Assembly: GCA_023052935.1 (NCBI GenBank)
Contig: CM041293.1
Location: forward strand, 177,497,600 to 177,561,599
From: Piezodorus guildinii
Taxonomy: Eukaryota > Arthropoda > Insecta > Hemiptera > Pentatomidae
DNA length: 64,000 bases
Reading direction: 5' to 3'
The translations under genes and the position numbers were made by a program. Position 1 is the stretch's first letter, and each line of letters starts with the position of its first letter. The notes beneath the pieces were generated by a model. That model did no database searches, was not told the DNA's origin, and worked only from the letters and a program-made list of their open reading frames with translations. Below are positions 10,595 through 21,156 of this stretch, in pieces.

Positions 10595-11160
10595 TTTTCA
10601 GCTGTTTTTTAGCAATGCTAATAAGATGATATTTTTTATTTTTTCAAAACTACATTACAAAGGGTGCTTTAAAGCAAGACAATATAAAATATCGTTATTT
10701 AAACCATCTCTATTTAAATATTTTTCTATTTCGAAATTTCCTGACTATTTCAATCAGAATGAAATCTACATGGTATTAAAACCCGTTAAAGTTCAGACCA
10801 ATTTAGCGATTTTAATCAAAATCATTAGAGACGTTTCGGTGAAAATCGTAAACAAGTGCAAAATGCATTGTATTAAGTAGTTTATCCCCTCAGCCGATTT
10901 TGATGAAAAAGTTGCTGTGACACGCCGGCTTTCATGAATTATGTATGAAATTTCATTTTCGTACACCTTTTCGTGTCATTCACACACACTCACACACACA
11001 CACTCTCTCCACACACAAACACGGCCACACAGTCCTTTCCACATGTGCGACTTGGTTATTTGGATTCAAGGGCCTCTAAACGTGTATTCCTGCTGAAAAC
11101 ATTTGACGATCTCAATACTTTCCCTTACTATTATTCCAGATATAGGAAAGTGTAAATAAA
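10595..11160 (+). repeat. R900 repeat, first of a head-to-tail pair
   Basis: 5'-truncated forward copy with a CA microsatellite (10980-11030) and the right end TCAATACTTTCCCTTACTAT. It passes directly into the next copy at AATAAAAATCTTGGTGGGCG. Confidence 0.75.
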
Positions 11161-11776
11161 AATCTTGGTGGGCGCAACACACGACTTTCACTTACCTTCG
11201 TTATTTATATAATTTTAAAAAATTTCGAACTAATTTAAATGAAAATAAAATTGTAAAAAGAATTATTTATATTACATTTTGATAGAAACACGTCTTTTAA
11301 TTAAATAATCTATTATATTATTATCTAAAACAATTTGTTAGTTTATCGGTTTTTCATCACTCTCTATTAACTTTCACAAGATTGTGTTTGAGATAATATT
11401 TTTTCTAAAATCTTTAGCTTTCCAACAGTTTATTATACATGTATATTACTGTTCGAGTAGTTTTTGATTAATTCGAAATATATGTAAAATGCATGGTGTA
11501 AAGTGGCTCTTCTGGTTAGCTGATTTTGATGAAAAAGTTGCTGTAACATCTTGGGCGTAGAGTTGTCTTAAATATGAAATTTCAGTTTCATAGGTCTTTT
11601 CGTTTATGAGTTATACCATACACACACACACACACCTTTTCTCGGGACTCGGTTATATGGACTCAGGGGACCCTAATACGTGTATTTTCGTTGAAAACTG
11701 GAATTCGGAAATTTTCACAATCGCAATACTTTCCCTTACTATATATTTCATGTATAGGTAAGTGAAAGTAAAAATG
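11161..11776 (+). repeat. R900 repeat, second of a head-to-tail pair
   Basis: Has both ends (GGGCGCAACACACGACTTTC at the left, GGTAAGTGAAAGTAAAAAT at the right). An internal deletion near 11455 joins TATTACTGTTC to GAGTAGTTTTTG. Confidence 0.8.
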
Positions 11777-12120
11777 AATTGTAACTATATATACGCCCAT
11801 AAATTAGATTTTTTTTATGTATCATCGGAATAAATTAATAAATATGGTTACTCAAAAGTTAAATTTTCTCATCATTGTCCGAATTTTTTTTGTAGTTAAA
11901 GTTTGTTGTATGATATATTTTTAAATTATCTTTTTTTTTTTTTTTCATTCTTCGCCTTTGTAGGCTATATGTGGTCTTCTCGCTCGCCGGGGGATCTGTA
12001 CTGAGTTAAAAGCCCTTAGCGAATTTGTTTTTATCTTCCATTTATTAATCAGGCATTATGATGATAGCATGCCGCGTTAATCATGCATTTTTCTCTACAT
12101 ATTCACCGCTTCATCAGCAG
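11777..12120. other. Unassigned DNA
   Basis: AT-rich, with a GC-richer patch at about 11950-12020 that I could not assign. Confidence 0.4.
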
Positions 12121-12124
12121 TGTC

Positions 12125-12290
12125 ATCAAAGTTGACTTATCAAGGCCTCATTGGCCATCCTAATGAGCTAAAGACTGACACTCAGTCGGGCACAGTAGCT
12201 CAACTATCAATATTAATGATCGATATTTGAGGATGACCCAAGAGGCCGAAACGTTGGAAAATACGAAAATAAATCAACTTCTTTTAGGGA
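12125..12290 (+). repeat. Degenerate GAAACGTT-motif element end
   Basis: GGATGACCCAAGAGGCCGAA then ACGTTGGAAAATACG at 12232-12266 keeps the second half of a hammerhead-like core. A partial inverted copy of its flank (AGGCCTCATTGGCCATCC) lies at 12145-12165. It is similar in organisation to the elements at 14438-16047 and 42816-43655. Confidence 0.4.
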
Positions 12291-12900
12291 TTGCCAAAAT
12301 ATGTCTTTAAGAAATCAAAGTTTTGTTTTGTTCCAGAGATGCTAACCCGCAACACATATAAGAGATGACGGTCACGACTATCAGAAACACATAAACACAC
12401 GATATAAAGTTTTATTCCTTTCGATACCCGGCTTACTCCTATATCCAGCTTACTTCCCCCAAGTTCTCCCGAACACACACACATTTACAGGAAGGTGTAA
12501 AAAGGTTTTCGCAGTATTTACTTGTTAGCGAAATTTTATAGCACCGTTTTTCTTACTATCGTTCCTTCCCAAGTAACTTTTTATGATCTCAATTTTATTG
12601 CGGATCCATGAGACGCCGTGAAAGCTATTTTCACTTTATATAATTCTCCATAAGTCTATTAAATCGTATGTGAAGAAATGAATGTGAAAATAGTTTTATT
12701 AATTGTTGATGTAAAATAAGGAGTTAAGAATTTTTTTTAACAACAAAATACATTAAAAAAATTTACTACAAATATTACATTACACAATTACATTAAACAA
12801 GGAAGAGTTAAAAGATGTAACATTGTCATTTTATATAAAACTCAGAGGTATTGGAAATTTTGATCAATTACAAAAGTTCATTATTGAAAATATATTGAAT
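12291..12900. other. Unassigned AT-rich DNA
   Basis: The frame at 12284-12484 on the minus strand matches nothing I know. Confidence 0.4.
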
Positions 12901-12904
12901 AAAA

Positions 12905-13046
12905 TAGAAAGAAAAATGAACTTTATTCTGGGACATAGTCCCTTAAGAATAACATTGATGTTAAAAATAAATACAGCTCTTCTGGCCAGACTACATTAAA
13001 TAGATTGACTTATTTACAAACTTAATTATTTACATAAATAAAGTAC

Positions 13047-13103
<57 letters not shown>

Positions 13104-13136
13104 TCGTACATACATACATATACACACACATAAATA
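12905..13136 (-). mobile_element. 3' UTR end of a CR1-like LINE, with (TA)n
   Basis: On the minus strand, TGGCCAGAAGAGC, TTCTTAAGGGACTATGTCCC and AGAATAAAG match the 3' end of the CR1-like copy at 62996-63615. A (TA)n run occupies 13049-13098. This is probably the 3' end of the minus-strand LINE whose coding part is at 13950-14392, with two SINEs inserted between. Confidence 0.65.
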
Positions 13137-13437
13137 CACACATACACACACATTTTTGTTTTTCCTAGCGCGACAGGCCGTGTAGGCCCTTGGCCGCGTG
13201 GTATAGACTCCTGGGAGAATATACTCACGTTTCTTTATGAAATGTTTAGGGTAGGGTCATCATTCTTATGCCTATTTTTGCAAGATGCCAACAGTTGGTT
13301 GACGAGCCTCACTACCCAGGGGAGAGGCTGTGAGTGAGTTCCCATTTAATTATATTCTTATAAAAGTCCCGCTGGGACTGGGGCTCGAACTCACAACTCT
13401 GGCGTGGGAGACTAGCCACTCAGCCACCGGCTCCCCT
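13137..13437 (-). repeat. tRNA-like SINE A, copy 1
   Basis: On the minus strand it begins GGGAGCCGGTGGCTGAGTGG, an A-box-like head. It continues with a degenerate B-box (GAGTTCGAGCCCCAG), TCCCAGCGGGACTTTTATAA and AGGGTCATCA, and ends near AGGCCTACACGGCCTGTCGC. It matches the + copy at 55797-56097 block for block. Confidence 0.75.
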
Positions 13438-13649
13438 TTTTATACACACGCATACATACATACAAAAATCACAAAGTAATAATAATGATAATAAGTAAAA
13501 TAGAATGAGAAAATAAAAACCACTAATTTCGAAACCAAAACAAAGTAAAATAAACATTTAGTCATGATAATTATTAAATTATATCATAAAGTATCAGATT
13601 TAAGATCAACAAGCGTCTGTGAGGTATAAAAAAAAAAAAAAAAAAAAAA
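13438..13649 (-). mobile_element. CR1-like LINE 3' UTR between two SINEs
   Basis: If SINE B at 13650-13949 is removed, the coding frame ...HHLLSL continues as RQTLVDL near 13600, as expected for the LINE. An A run lies at 13628-13649. Confidence 0.5.
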
Positions 13650-13949
13650 CCTGTACCACTGCAACCCATGAAGAGTTTTGGGCTCAGTACATGTAGAGAT
13701 TCGTACTGTTTCTAGGTCAACGGCCGTGCAGTGAGGTGATTTGGCCGAGATCACTCTAAGCCGCCAGGGTTTTTCTCCATTTTTGGGTACCCACTTGATT
13801 GAGGCTGAGTGTGCCCCAGGAGGGTCTCCCTATCCCAGGATCTCTCCCCGGCTGAAATAACAGAATAAATAACCGCCACAGCCGAGATTCAAACCCAGGA
13901 CCCGGAGCACAGTAGACTAGCGCTCTACCCACTAGACCACGCCGCTCCC
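13650..13949 (-). repeat. tRNA-like SINE B, copy 1
   Basis: The minus strand starts GCGGCGTGGTCTAGTGGGTA GAGCGCTAGTCTAC, a tRNA-like head with A-box, followed by the B-box-like TGGGTTTGAATCTCGGC. The tail contains GTACTGAGCCCAAAACTCTT and ends in T-rich DNA. Flanks TGAGGTATAA and TGAGGGATAA look like a 10-bp target-site duplication with one mismatch. It interrupts a CR1-like LINE. Confidence 0.75.
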
Positions 13950-14392
13950 TGAGGGATAATAGATGATGGAAAAGGAGATATTTAACTTTAGATAAGGAAG
14001 AAGCACGACGTAAATAGGAATGAATGGAATTCCAGAATGCAGTGGAATGGGCAAGAAAGGATCGATCATAGGCTTTAGTTCTGTGGGATGGGATATAAAG
14101 GTCGGAGTGGCGCGATCTTGTACCAAGCAAGTGGACAGAAGATTTAAATTGAAGGAGACTGTAGATATAGGAAGGATGCTGGGATTTTATCGTTTGGTAG
14201 AGAAATGACCCAAGGAAGTACTGTCTGCGTGTGGAGGGGAGGAGCCACTTCAACTCGGTGTAGAGGTGAGTCACACGTCTTGAGGTACCAAAAACAAATC
14301 TTAAACAGCAGTTCATGATATACCATACAGAGGCCCCCGTACACCGCACAGCCGTAGTCCAAGTGGGGGAAGATAAAATATATTGAGGATTA
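13950..14392 (-). mobile_element. CR1-like LINE, C-terminal ORF fragment
   Basis: The minus-strand frame contains FVFGTSRRVTHLYTELKWLL, PSTRRQYFLGSFLYQTI, LLQFKSSVH, the SFLAHSTAFWNSIHSYLR block and LSKVKYLLFHHLLSL. The (S/A)FWN-x-(I/L)xSxLR block is typical of the far C-terminus of CR1/L2-group LINEs. Copies with the same blocks are at 8109-9117, 38340-41655 and 62996-63615. Confidence 0.78.
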
Positions 14393-14437
14393 ATATTCAG
14401 TATAATTTTAATTTGTTTGAGTTTAATCTAACTCTAA

Positions 14438-16047
14438 GTTCTTTTAAATAGAGTAATCCATTTTCACTCAACACTCCTTTAATTCTTTTTTCTTTCTCCC
14501 TACGTTTCGGCCTTTGCCATTTTCAAAGGTTCTTTAATCCTTTTTTATATTTAGCCCAGTAAAATAAGGATATTTGTGAGAATTAATTCTGACAAAGCTG
14601 GAAATCGTTTTAATACCTCTTAATGGTCCTAAATAAAAGTTATCTAAGTTTGTACTATCGCAGGTGGTGAGCTAAACATTTTGGAGCTGAATTTTTCGCA
14701 CTTTATTCAGATTTTCACTTAAAACTCGAAAACGGTGCTTCCTTTTGATAATATCTTTCTTTTCAAAATAAAATGACGTTCATTGGAACGTATCAAAGAA
14801 GTACTTGCAATTGAATTTTGAATTTGAATATTCAATGGAATTTTTAGACTTTCTATTTATTTATTTAACGTCACTTTATGCTATTATGGCTAATCGGACG
14901 ATGTTACAGTGGGAGTCCTAAATTTTGCCTATCCAGGTTTTATTAGAATAGGGATCTTTTACGAGTAACTGACATCGCACAGGCTCGGGACCACCTTTTA
15001 ACGTCCCCTCCGAAGGACGGCGTTACCAAGGATTTTTTACTCCCATTAAAACATCCTAGGACCACCCGCGGATTTGAACCCTTGGCCTTTGGCATGGGAG
15101 GCTCTTACGCTAGTCACCCAGCTACAAGTGATCCCTTGCTATCCCCAAGACTTGCTATTAAGAGTGGTATAATTAACCCATTCAGAGACAAGCTTCCATT
15201 TTGCTGTTTATGTTATGGTTTATATTTTAAATATCGTTATTCCAAGTAAAACTACGGTATCAGTCACTTCAGAATGTTTTAAATCGGACGTATCAGGGAA
15301 ATATTTCTCCCAAGCTCTAGGACGCGTGTAGAGGAAAATCGATAAAATAATATTTTTTGAATGTTCATACCAACCTAATTTGATATCTAGAGATGCTTTT
15401 AGACTTTAAATTTGATGCTCTCCAACTTTCATTCTAAGACATTTTTCGATTGGGATAGTTGTTTCTAAGTTACAGCTGTATCTTAGTGACCGAATTGGGT
15501 TTTTCAATAAAAATGGAAAAGTTTGCATATTTCTGGCGAACGATTGTGGCAATATCATTGACCCAAATTCAATAACTAAGGTAAGTTTTAGAAAGGAAAT
15601 TTAACGCCCTTTTATTTTGAAAATAAAGATATTATCAGTAGGAAGCACAGTTTTCGAGTTGTAAGTAAACAACTGAAAAAAGTGCGAACAATTCGAGGTT
15701 TTTCGGCCCCAAAAAGTTTAGCTCACCACCTGAGATGGTTAGCAAACTTAGATTACTTTTAATTAGGACCATTAAGAGGTATTAAAACGATTTCCAGCTT
15801 TGTCAGAATTAATTCCCACAAACATATATTTTGCCACTGGATAAGCCAGTACAAGATAACAAGTTGACAAGGCTAGCTAGGCCTGTAATAGATATTTTTT
15901 TAAATGTGACCAAATTTATGTTATATATATGCAATATAAAAGAATGATTAAAGAACCTTTGAACATGGCAAAGGCCGAAACGTAGGGAGAAATAAAAAGG
16001 AAATAAAGGAGTGTTGAGTGAAAATGGATCATTTTATTTAAAAGAAC
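14438..16047. mobile_element. Long inverted-repeat element with GAAACGT motif (Penelope-like remnant?)
   Basis: The ends are inverted copies: CACTCAACACTCCTTTAA at 14466-14483 matches its inverse at 16003-16021. The match continues inward through AGAACCTTTGAA, GGCAAAGGCCGAAACGTAGG and an AAGCTGGAAATCGTTTTAAT block, giving arms of several hundred bases (14438-14775, 15595-16047). Each arm carries the GGCCGAAACGTAGGGAGAAA end motif. The interior is non-coding and contains a SINE-like repeat. No reverse transcriptase or GIY-YIG frame is visible. The Penelope-like link is inference from the ribozyme-like motif and the inverted long repeats. Confidence 0.55.
14866..15136 (+). repeat. SINE-like repeat C, copy 2
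   Basis: Best-preserved copy: TTTATGCTATTATGGCTAAT, CGGACGATGTTACAGTGGGA, TTTGCCTATCCAGGTTTTAT, CATCGCACAGGCTCGGGACC, CCTCCGAAGGACGGCG, ATCCTAGGACCACCCGCGGA and GGTGATCC-like end GTGATCCCTT. It sits inside the inverted-repeat element at 14438-16047. Confidence 0.7.
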
Positions 16048-16064
16048 CTAGCAATATTGAGGAT

Positions 16065-16185
16065 GTATAGTCAACTTTTGATTTTTATTGTAATAAATAC
16101 ATGGTAGTCAGTCGTTTAAAAATATAATTTTGCCACGGTTTCAGCTCAAACTTGTGAACATCATCTTCCATGAGTCCTAGATATC
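16065..16185 (-). repeat. Degenerate GATGATG...GAAACC element end
   Basis: The minus strand reads GAAGATGATGTTCACAAGTT, TGAGCTGAAACCGTGGC. The order GATGA, hairpin, GAAAC again resembles a decayed hammerhead core. Confidence 0.35.
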
Positions 16186-16439
16186 AAATATGTTCAGCAG
16201 GAACAAACGAAACATTATTAAAGGTAATTGTTTGGCTAACTTCCCTTTGTATTACGACGAAGGAGATTTAGGATAAGAATATTGAATGATTTATATAAAT
16301 CATTTTAAACAGAATTTTTTACTAGAACTGAGGCAACTAATCAGCACATGTAAAGAAAAAGACTCCATTACAAATTTTAAGGATGCAAAAGAGAGGAAAA
16401 ATATAATTAAAAAGCATAAAATCTCTTAAAAATATCTGA

Positions 16440-17195
16440 TTTAACCAAAATGGAAATGTCGAATTACTGTCCGAATTATATAGAAATGTTTAATGGAACT
16501 CAAATGTACCTCACAACCGACCTGCCCTTTACGCATAAAAAACTTGTAACTCAAATCCTAACAATAACCTAAACAATTGATTCTGCTAACAATAAATTCC
16601 AGCAAATCACAATGAAAAACATAACGCACAGATTCAATCCAATAGAAAACTGTACCATCTGCAATAAGAAAGAAGCTGACAATATTCAGCATTTCTTCAC
16701 ATCATGCCCAGCCTACTCCTCCTACCGCTCCACCATCATACCAGCCATAGCCCAGCTAACACCTTCAAACTTCAGACTATATATCAAAAATATAATCTCT
16801 GAAATTACTAAAAAACTGTACTTTTACACCAGAGCAAGTCTAAATTTAAGAGGTTTTGTGATAGATCACTAACTTAAAAAATGTATCTTAATTTATTTAT
16901 TATGATTTTGTTTTGTTTTGGAAGTCATAAGAAATGGATATGTATTTTTTGCTAATTATTACTGTTTATTTATTTTTTTTATTTTTATTTTGGCTAAATT
17001 TATTTTTTATTGTACTCATATATGACTATGGACGTATATTCATTATTATTATTTATTATATATATTTTTTTTCTTCAGTTTGTTACACCAAAAAGTAGAA
17101 AATTGTTTATAAAAATATGATTTATGTACACACTCCTATTATATGGGGACATCCACGATTGCAATAAAAGTATATTCTATTCTATATTAATCATT
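16440..17195 (+). mobile_element. LINE C-terminus with CCHC zinc knuckle (family Z)
   Basis: The + frames give FTHKKLVTQILT, then NITHRFNPIENCTICNKKEA and HFFTSCPAYSSYR. This is a C-x2-C-x(n)-H-x(4-5)-C knuckle of the kind found after the reverse transcriptase in R1/I-type LINEs. The ORF at 16612-16872 ends LRGFVIDH. The 3' UTR ends with AATAAAAGTATATTCTATTC, a short TATTC repeat. Related pieces lie at 19840-20165 and 58736-60066. Confidence 0.7.
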
Positions 17196-17524
17196 TTAAT
17201 TAATCAACGACAATATGAAATAAACTTCAGAGTATAATGCTTGTCCTCAAAATAACTTACAGCCGTCGTGTCATTTAGAAAATAAACTGGGACAAATATA
17301 GACAAAACTTTTCCTACACGTGCGATACACACGCGTCAACTTCTGGGACGTTACTGAAATCATGACAGAAGTTATATAATCCAATTTAGAGTTCTGTTGG
17401 ATAAAGTTAATCCAGCCTTTAGCTCGGTTTATTTATATTGTTTTATATTAAAACATTTAACACCGATGATACACCGTTATTTAATATCGTACTTTAAATT
17501 AAGGTATTAAAATCGTTTGTTTCT
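17196..17524. other. Unassigned AT-rich DNA
   Basis: No coding frame or known repeat seen. Confidence 0.4.
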
Positions 17525-17574
17525 TTATTTATGTTTTATCGTCATTTATACTACTGTGGCTAGTCGGATGATAC
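17525..17574 (+). repeat. SINE-like repeat C, copy 3, left part
   Basis: ATCGTCATTTATACTACTGT GGCTAGTCGGATGATAC matches the start of repeat C. It is split by the jockey copy at 17575-18423 and continues at 18424. Confidence 0.75.
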
Positions 17575-18423
17575 TTTTTTTATTTAAACATATTTATTGA
17601 TATTTACAACTGTATTATTATATATAACAAGTAAATGTGATAGACATAGTAAACTGACATGAAATACATGTAGAGACGCCACCCATTGGCAGCACTCTAA
17701 AAATATTTTAAACTAGGGCCATCTTCTTTTCAGACGCCTTGGAGGATTATCAGGAATCGAAAAGGATGATAAGATATAAACTAGTGGATTAGAGTGGAAA
17801 TGGAGTTTTTCATGGAATGATTGATACTTGGTCCGGGCTAATTCAGTAACATATGAGATATTAAGGTCTTTATAGATATGCTTATTCGTGCCAAAGTAAG
17901 GAGCGTTGAGGATTTTGGATTGTGAGGATTGGATACGAGAAGAATTCGATGGTTTAGTAGAGCCCCATAGCTCTCTCCGTAAGTCCATATCGGTCTTATG
18001 ATAGTCATATAAATAAGTCTTTTGTAATTAAGTGGAAGGTTGGGGCGTTTGTCCAGTTTCTTGTCGTTTCAGTCTTGTATGGGGATTCCAAGTCAGGCGT
18101 TTGTCAAGGTGGAGTCATAGGTATCGAATCTGTTCAACAGGGGCTAGTGGCGTGTCATTAAAGGGAACTGTTGGGTAAGACGTCATTGGATTACGACGAA
18201 GGTTAAAGGTTATTCGGTGGGATTTGTCAGATTTAATTTTAATCCTCCAATTCTGGCATGGTATCATGTAGTAAATGGATCATTATCTACCGATAGCACA
18301 CACGTGTCATGAGCATATGTAGAAAGGAAAGTGTTAGGATGGGTTGGGATATCAGCTGTATAAAGAACGGGTCCTAGGATGCTGCCTTGAGGAACACCAG
18401 CAGATTGAGAAAAAAGGGAGCAA
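17575..18423 (-). mobile_element. Jockey-clade LINE, 5'-truncated insertion with target-site duplication
   Basis: Minus-strand blocks in order: GVPQGSILGPVLYT (18410 downwards), YAHDTCVLS (catalytic YADD with the first D changed to H), then SNSSRIQSSQSKILNAPYF, TNKHIYKDLNI and NPPRRLKRRWP. The 3' end is T-rich on the + strand (17575-17600). The 11-bp sequence TCGGATGATAC flanks both sides (17564-17574 and 18424-18434). The copy split a SINE-like repeat. Active-site loss and frame breaks show that it is dead. Confidence 0.92.
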
Positions 18424-18480
18424 TCGGATGATACCAAAGTGGGAATCCTAAATTTTGTTTATAAAGGCTTAATAATACAA
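18424..18480 (+). repeat. SINE-like repeat C, copy 3, right part
   Basis: GGGAATCCTAAATTTTGTTT continues repeat C after the duplicated target site, then degenerates. Confidence 0.65.
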
Positions 18481-18599
18481 TGGCATTTGGTTAATAATAT
18501 CTGTCGTTTTTTAAGAGTGATTACATGAAATTTTGGATATAAATTTGGATTACATGCGTAAAATTCAAATTTTCCAATCCAAAACTTTTTGAACTTTAA

Positions 18600-18890
18600 T
18601 AAATTCAGCATGGTACGTTAGAAACATTACTTTACATACATAACTTCACATGCCAACAGTCTACGAACAGATTCGGAACCTCTACAAACGTTTTTACTAC
18701 AAATTAAACATTAATAAAAACTATGGCAACTTCCAACATATCCAGCAGAACTCGTAGAAGTTGGATGAGGGACCTCCTAAAATAAATTCAAATTAGGAAA
18801 CATGGCAGGAAGAGGTTTCGGTGGGGATTCTATCTACGTCATGCCTATTATGCCATAACATCTAACTCTACTGTCATCTGATTAATTTTC
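18600..18890 (+). mobile_element. Decayed jockey-like LINE 3' fragment
   Basis: Readable + strand pieces are WYVRNITLH, MPTVYEQIRNLYKRFYYKLN and RTRRSWMRDLL, which follow the order of jockey ORF2 C-terminal blocks (WYV-N-x-LH, PTV-E-I, R-W-RDLL). The subfamily differs from the abundant one in this window. A (TA)n run follows at 18899-18966. Confidence 0.55.
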
Positions 18891-18899
18891 ATTAAAAAA

Positions 18900-18967
<68 letters not shown>

Positions 18968-18974
<7 letters not shown>

Positions 18975-19262
18975 TCTAAGAAAGCCGTGGTCTAGTGGAT
19001 AGAGCACTAGTCTACAACTCTCTATAACCGGGGTTCGAAACCGACCGCTGTCATATAATTATGTACTCTCTGGGATATGGATACCCTCTTGAAGCACACC
19101 AGCCTCCCTAAAATGAGTAACCAAAAAATGGGGAAAGAGCCTGGCGGCTAAGTGTAATCTAGGCATAATCACCTCCTTCAATGCCGTAGGTCGTGAAACA
19201 GTACGAATCTCTATAAGTACTGTACCCAAGACCATTCATGGGTTGTAGGTGCAGTTTTATAT
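18968..19262 (+). repeat. tRNA-like SINE B, copy 2
   Basis: Head GCCGTGGTCTAGTGGATAGA GCACTAG with A-box, then the B-box GGGGTTCGAAACC. Downstream come TCTCTGGGATATGGATACCC, a TGTAATCTAGGCATAATCACC block and GTACTGTACCCAAGACC. This is not a functional tRNA: the anticodon arm does not fold cleanly and a 200-bp body follows. Confidence 0.75.
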
Positions 19263-19660
19263 ATGTATATGGTTACAGATATTACCTGAAGATAGATGAT
19301 TAGGTTAAAACATTGTGAACACGATTAAGGAAGTAGTAAACATTTCAGCCTTGTTCAACTTTTCATAAAAAACAGTGATTTCCATGGCATCAAATACCAG
19401 CCTAGTGGTTGGTTTGGCATGCAATGTTGCTATAATTAAAATAAATATTGGGTTGGCAAATAAGTCATTTTTCCTTGTTATAAGTGTATTATAACAAATA
19501 TATAATACAAAACGTAATTCAATAAAAGAGTTAGCAAGATACTAATTCACTACGTTATAAGCTCTATGTACAATAAACAATGATAAATTACAATAAAACC
19601 TATAACAAAATAACTCAAAGACAATATATGAATAATATAACAGTTTCGAATACAATAAAT

Positions 19661-19717
<57 letters not shown>

Positions 19718-19835
19718 TTACATAATACGGCGAAACACGATAAATAATCTAATAAAGTTAACAAATATTTTTATTCATTAATTATAAATGACCTGATTTG
19801 GCAACATTGCCTGGCATAATAATAAATATTTTTGT
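19263..19835. other. Unassigned DNA with (TA)n
   Basis: (TA)n at 19661-19713. CTGAAGATAGATGATTAGG with AAAACATTGTGAACACG at 19289-19327 is a weak match to the hammerhead-like element ends. No coding signal. Confidence 0.4.
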
Positions 19836-19839
19836 ATTC

Positions 19840-20165
19840 ATCAATATCATCGGTGGTAAAAAGGGCGATAAAATTTGTACTGTTCATATTTAAGGCCCTA
19901 GAGATGTAATGGGTTCGGTACGGTACGTATATGGGACATCGGATGAAAATGTGGAATAAGTCCTCTCTTTCGTTGAGGTTAATAAAGTGCAGTTTTCCTT
20001 GGGTTTAAAATGGTAGTATATATTGTTAAATGTTAATTTGATATTGTAGTTTCTAGAAAGTCTTCATTGTGCAAATATTTTTATGACAGGGAACGGTGCG
20101 TTTAATAATAAGTAAGCCTGAGGCTTATGTCTATTGTTATGAATGGACGGATAGAGAGGATTGTA
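19840..20165 (-). mobile_element. Decayed family Z LINE C-terminus
   Basis: Minus-strand reading gives FNNIYYHFKPKENCTLLTST, then KERTYSTFSSDVPYTYR. Aligned by eye to the intact knuckle at 16612 (FNPIENCTICNKKE...HFFTSCPAYSSYR), most C and H residues are lost. Confidence 0.55.
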
Positions 20166-20437
20166 TTTACCGGGGGAGATATTAAAATAAAATGTGTTAG
20201 ATATAATACAATTTAATAATATAATACTAATTTAATTATATATAATAAAATTTATTTTAATCTACAATATACTGACCATCATTTAATATGTTTTTTTTTT
20301 TCATCTTTCCACCAACTGCATAATGCCATCATGTTCATAGTATGTTTGGAGTTTAGTGTTAAGAAACTGTTTTTTTTTTTCCTCTTCCTTTTAGAATTTC
20401 TTTCCATTATGGAGTTCTGCAGAGGGCGGAATAAGTA

Positions 20438-21123
20438 TTGGGTTGTGCCACATGAAATGTCCGTTTTCAAGGTAAAGGATTTTTATTAAAAATACGATAT
20501 GAAAACAAGATAATTTTATTCGAAGTATTTACCTTCTTTTTCTACACATTTTTCCCAACGTGACACCAACTTTTTTATCCCCGAACTGAAAAACTTTAAA
20601 GTGAAACAAAATCTGAAAACGCAGTTTGATCATCATTTTCAAAAAGTTTTCCTTTGACGAAGTTGTCTAAATTCCTGAGCAGGTGGTAATCTGTTGGAGT
20701 TTTGTAATGTTTTGAAACATGGGGTCTTGCTGCCGCTCAGTGAGATCATGAGATATCAATGTATCGAGCTTTTTTACTTTCCCAATGCAATTTAAATGTC
20801 TGGAAACGGTAGATGCACTTGCATTTAGTTGTGCTGAGAGTCCTTTAACTGTTTGGTAGGGGTTTCCTTCTACTGTATGTTTGAGGACATCGTTGTCTCG
20901 TACAAAAATATTACTCAAAAATCGCGTGTTTCCATGTTCATATTTGGAGGTATACTAAAAAGTGGGTAATTGATTGGAAGCTAATGTTTATAATACAAAG
21001 GTAGAGGATTAGTAACTGTTTACTTAAATATGTAAACATTCGGAAGAAAACAACAAAGACCTGCAAAATCCATTATGTATTTCAGAAACTATTAAAACGG
21101 ACATTTCATGTGAAACAATCTAA
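20438..21123 (-). mobile_element. mariner deletion derivative, complete ends
   Basis: Bounded by TA dinucleotides (20436-20437, 21124-21125) and inverted ends TTGGGTTGTGCCACATGAAA and its near inverse. The minus-strand frame at 20667-20918 encodes the second helix-turn-helix of a mariner transposase: NDVLKHTVEGNPYQTVKGLS, ASASTVSRHLNCIGKVKKL. The catalytic D,D34D region is deleted. The sequence jumps from PMFQNI to the C-terminal QQITT part. It cannot be autonomous. Confidence 0.88.
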
Positions 21124-21156
21124 TACAAAGAGTATATTAACTTAATTAGGTTATAT

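Noticed and set aside
18972..19045. tRNA gene
   Set aside because: The A and B boxes are present, but the cloverleaf does not close and the sequence continues into a repeated SINE body.
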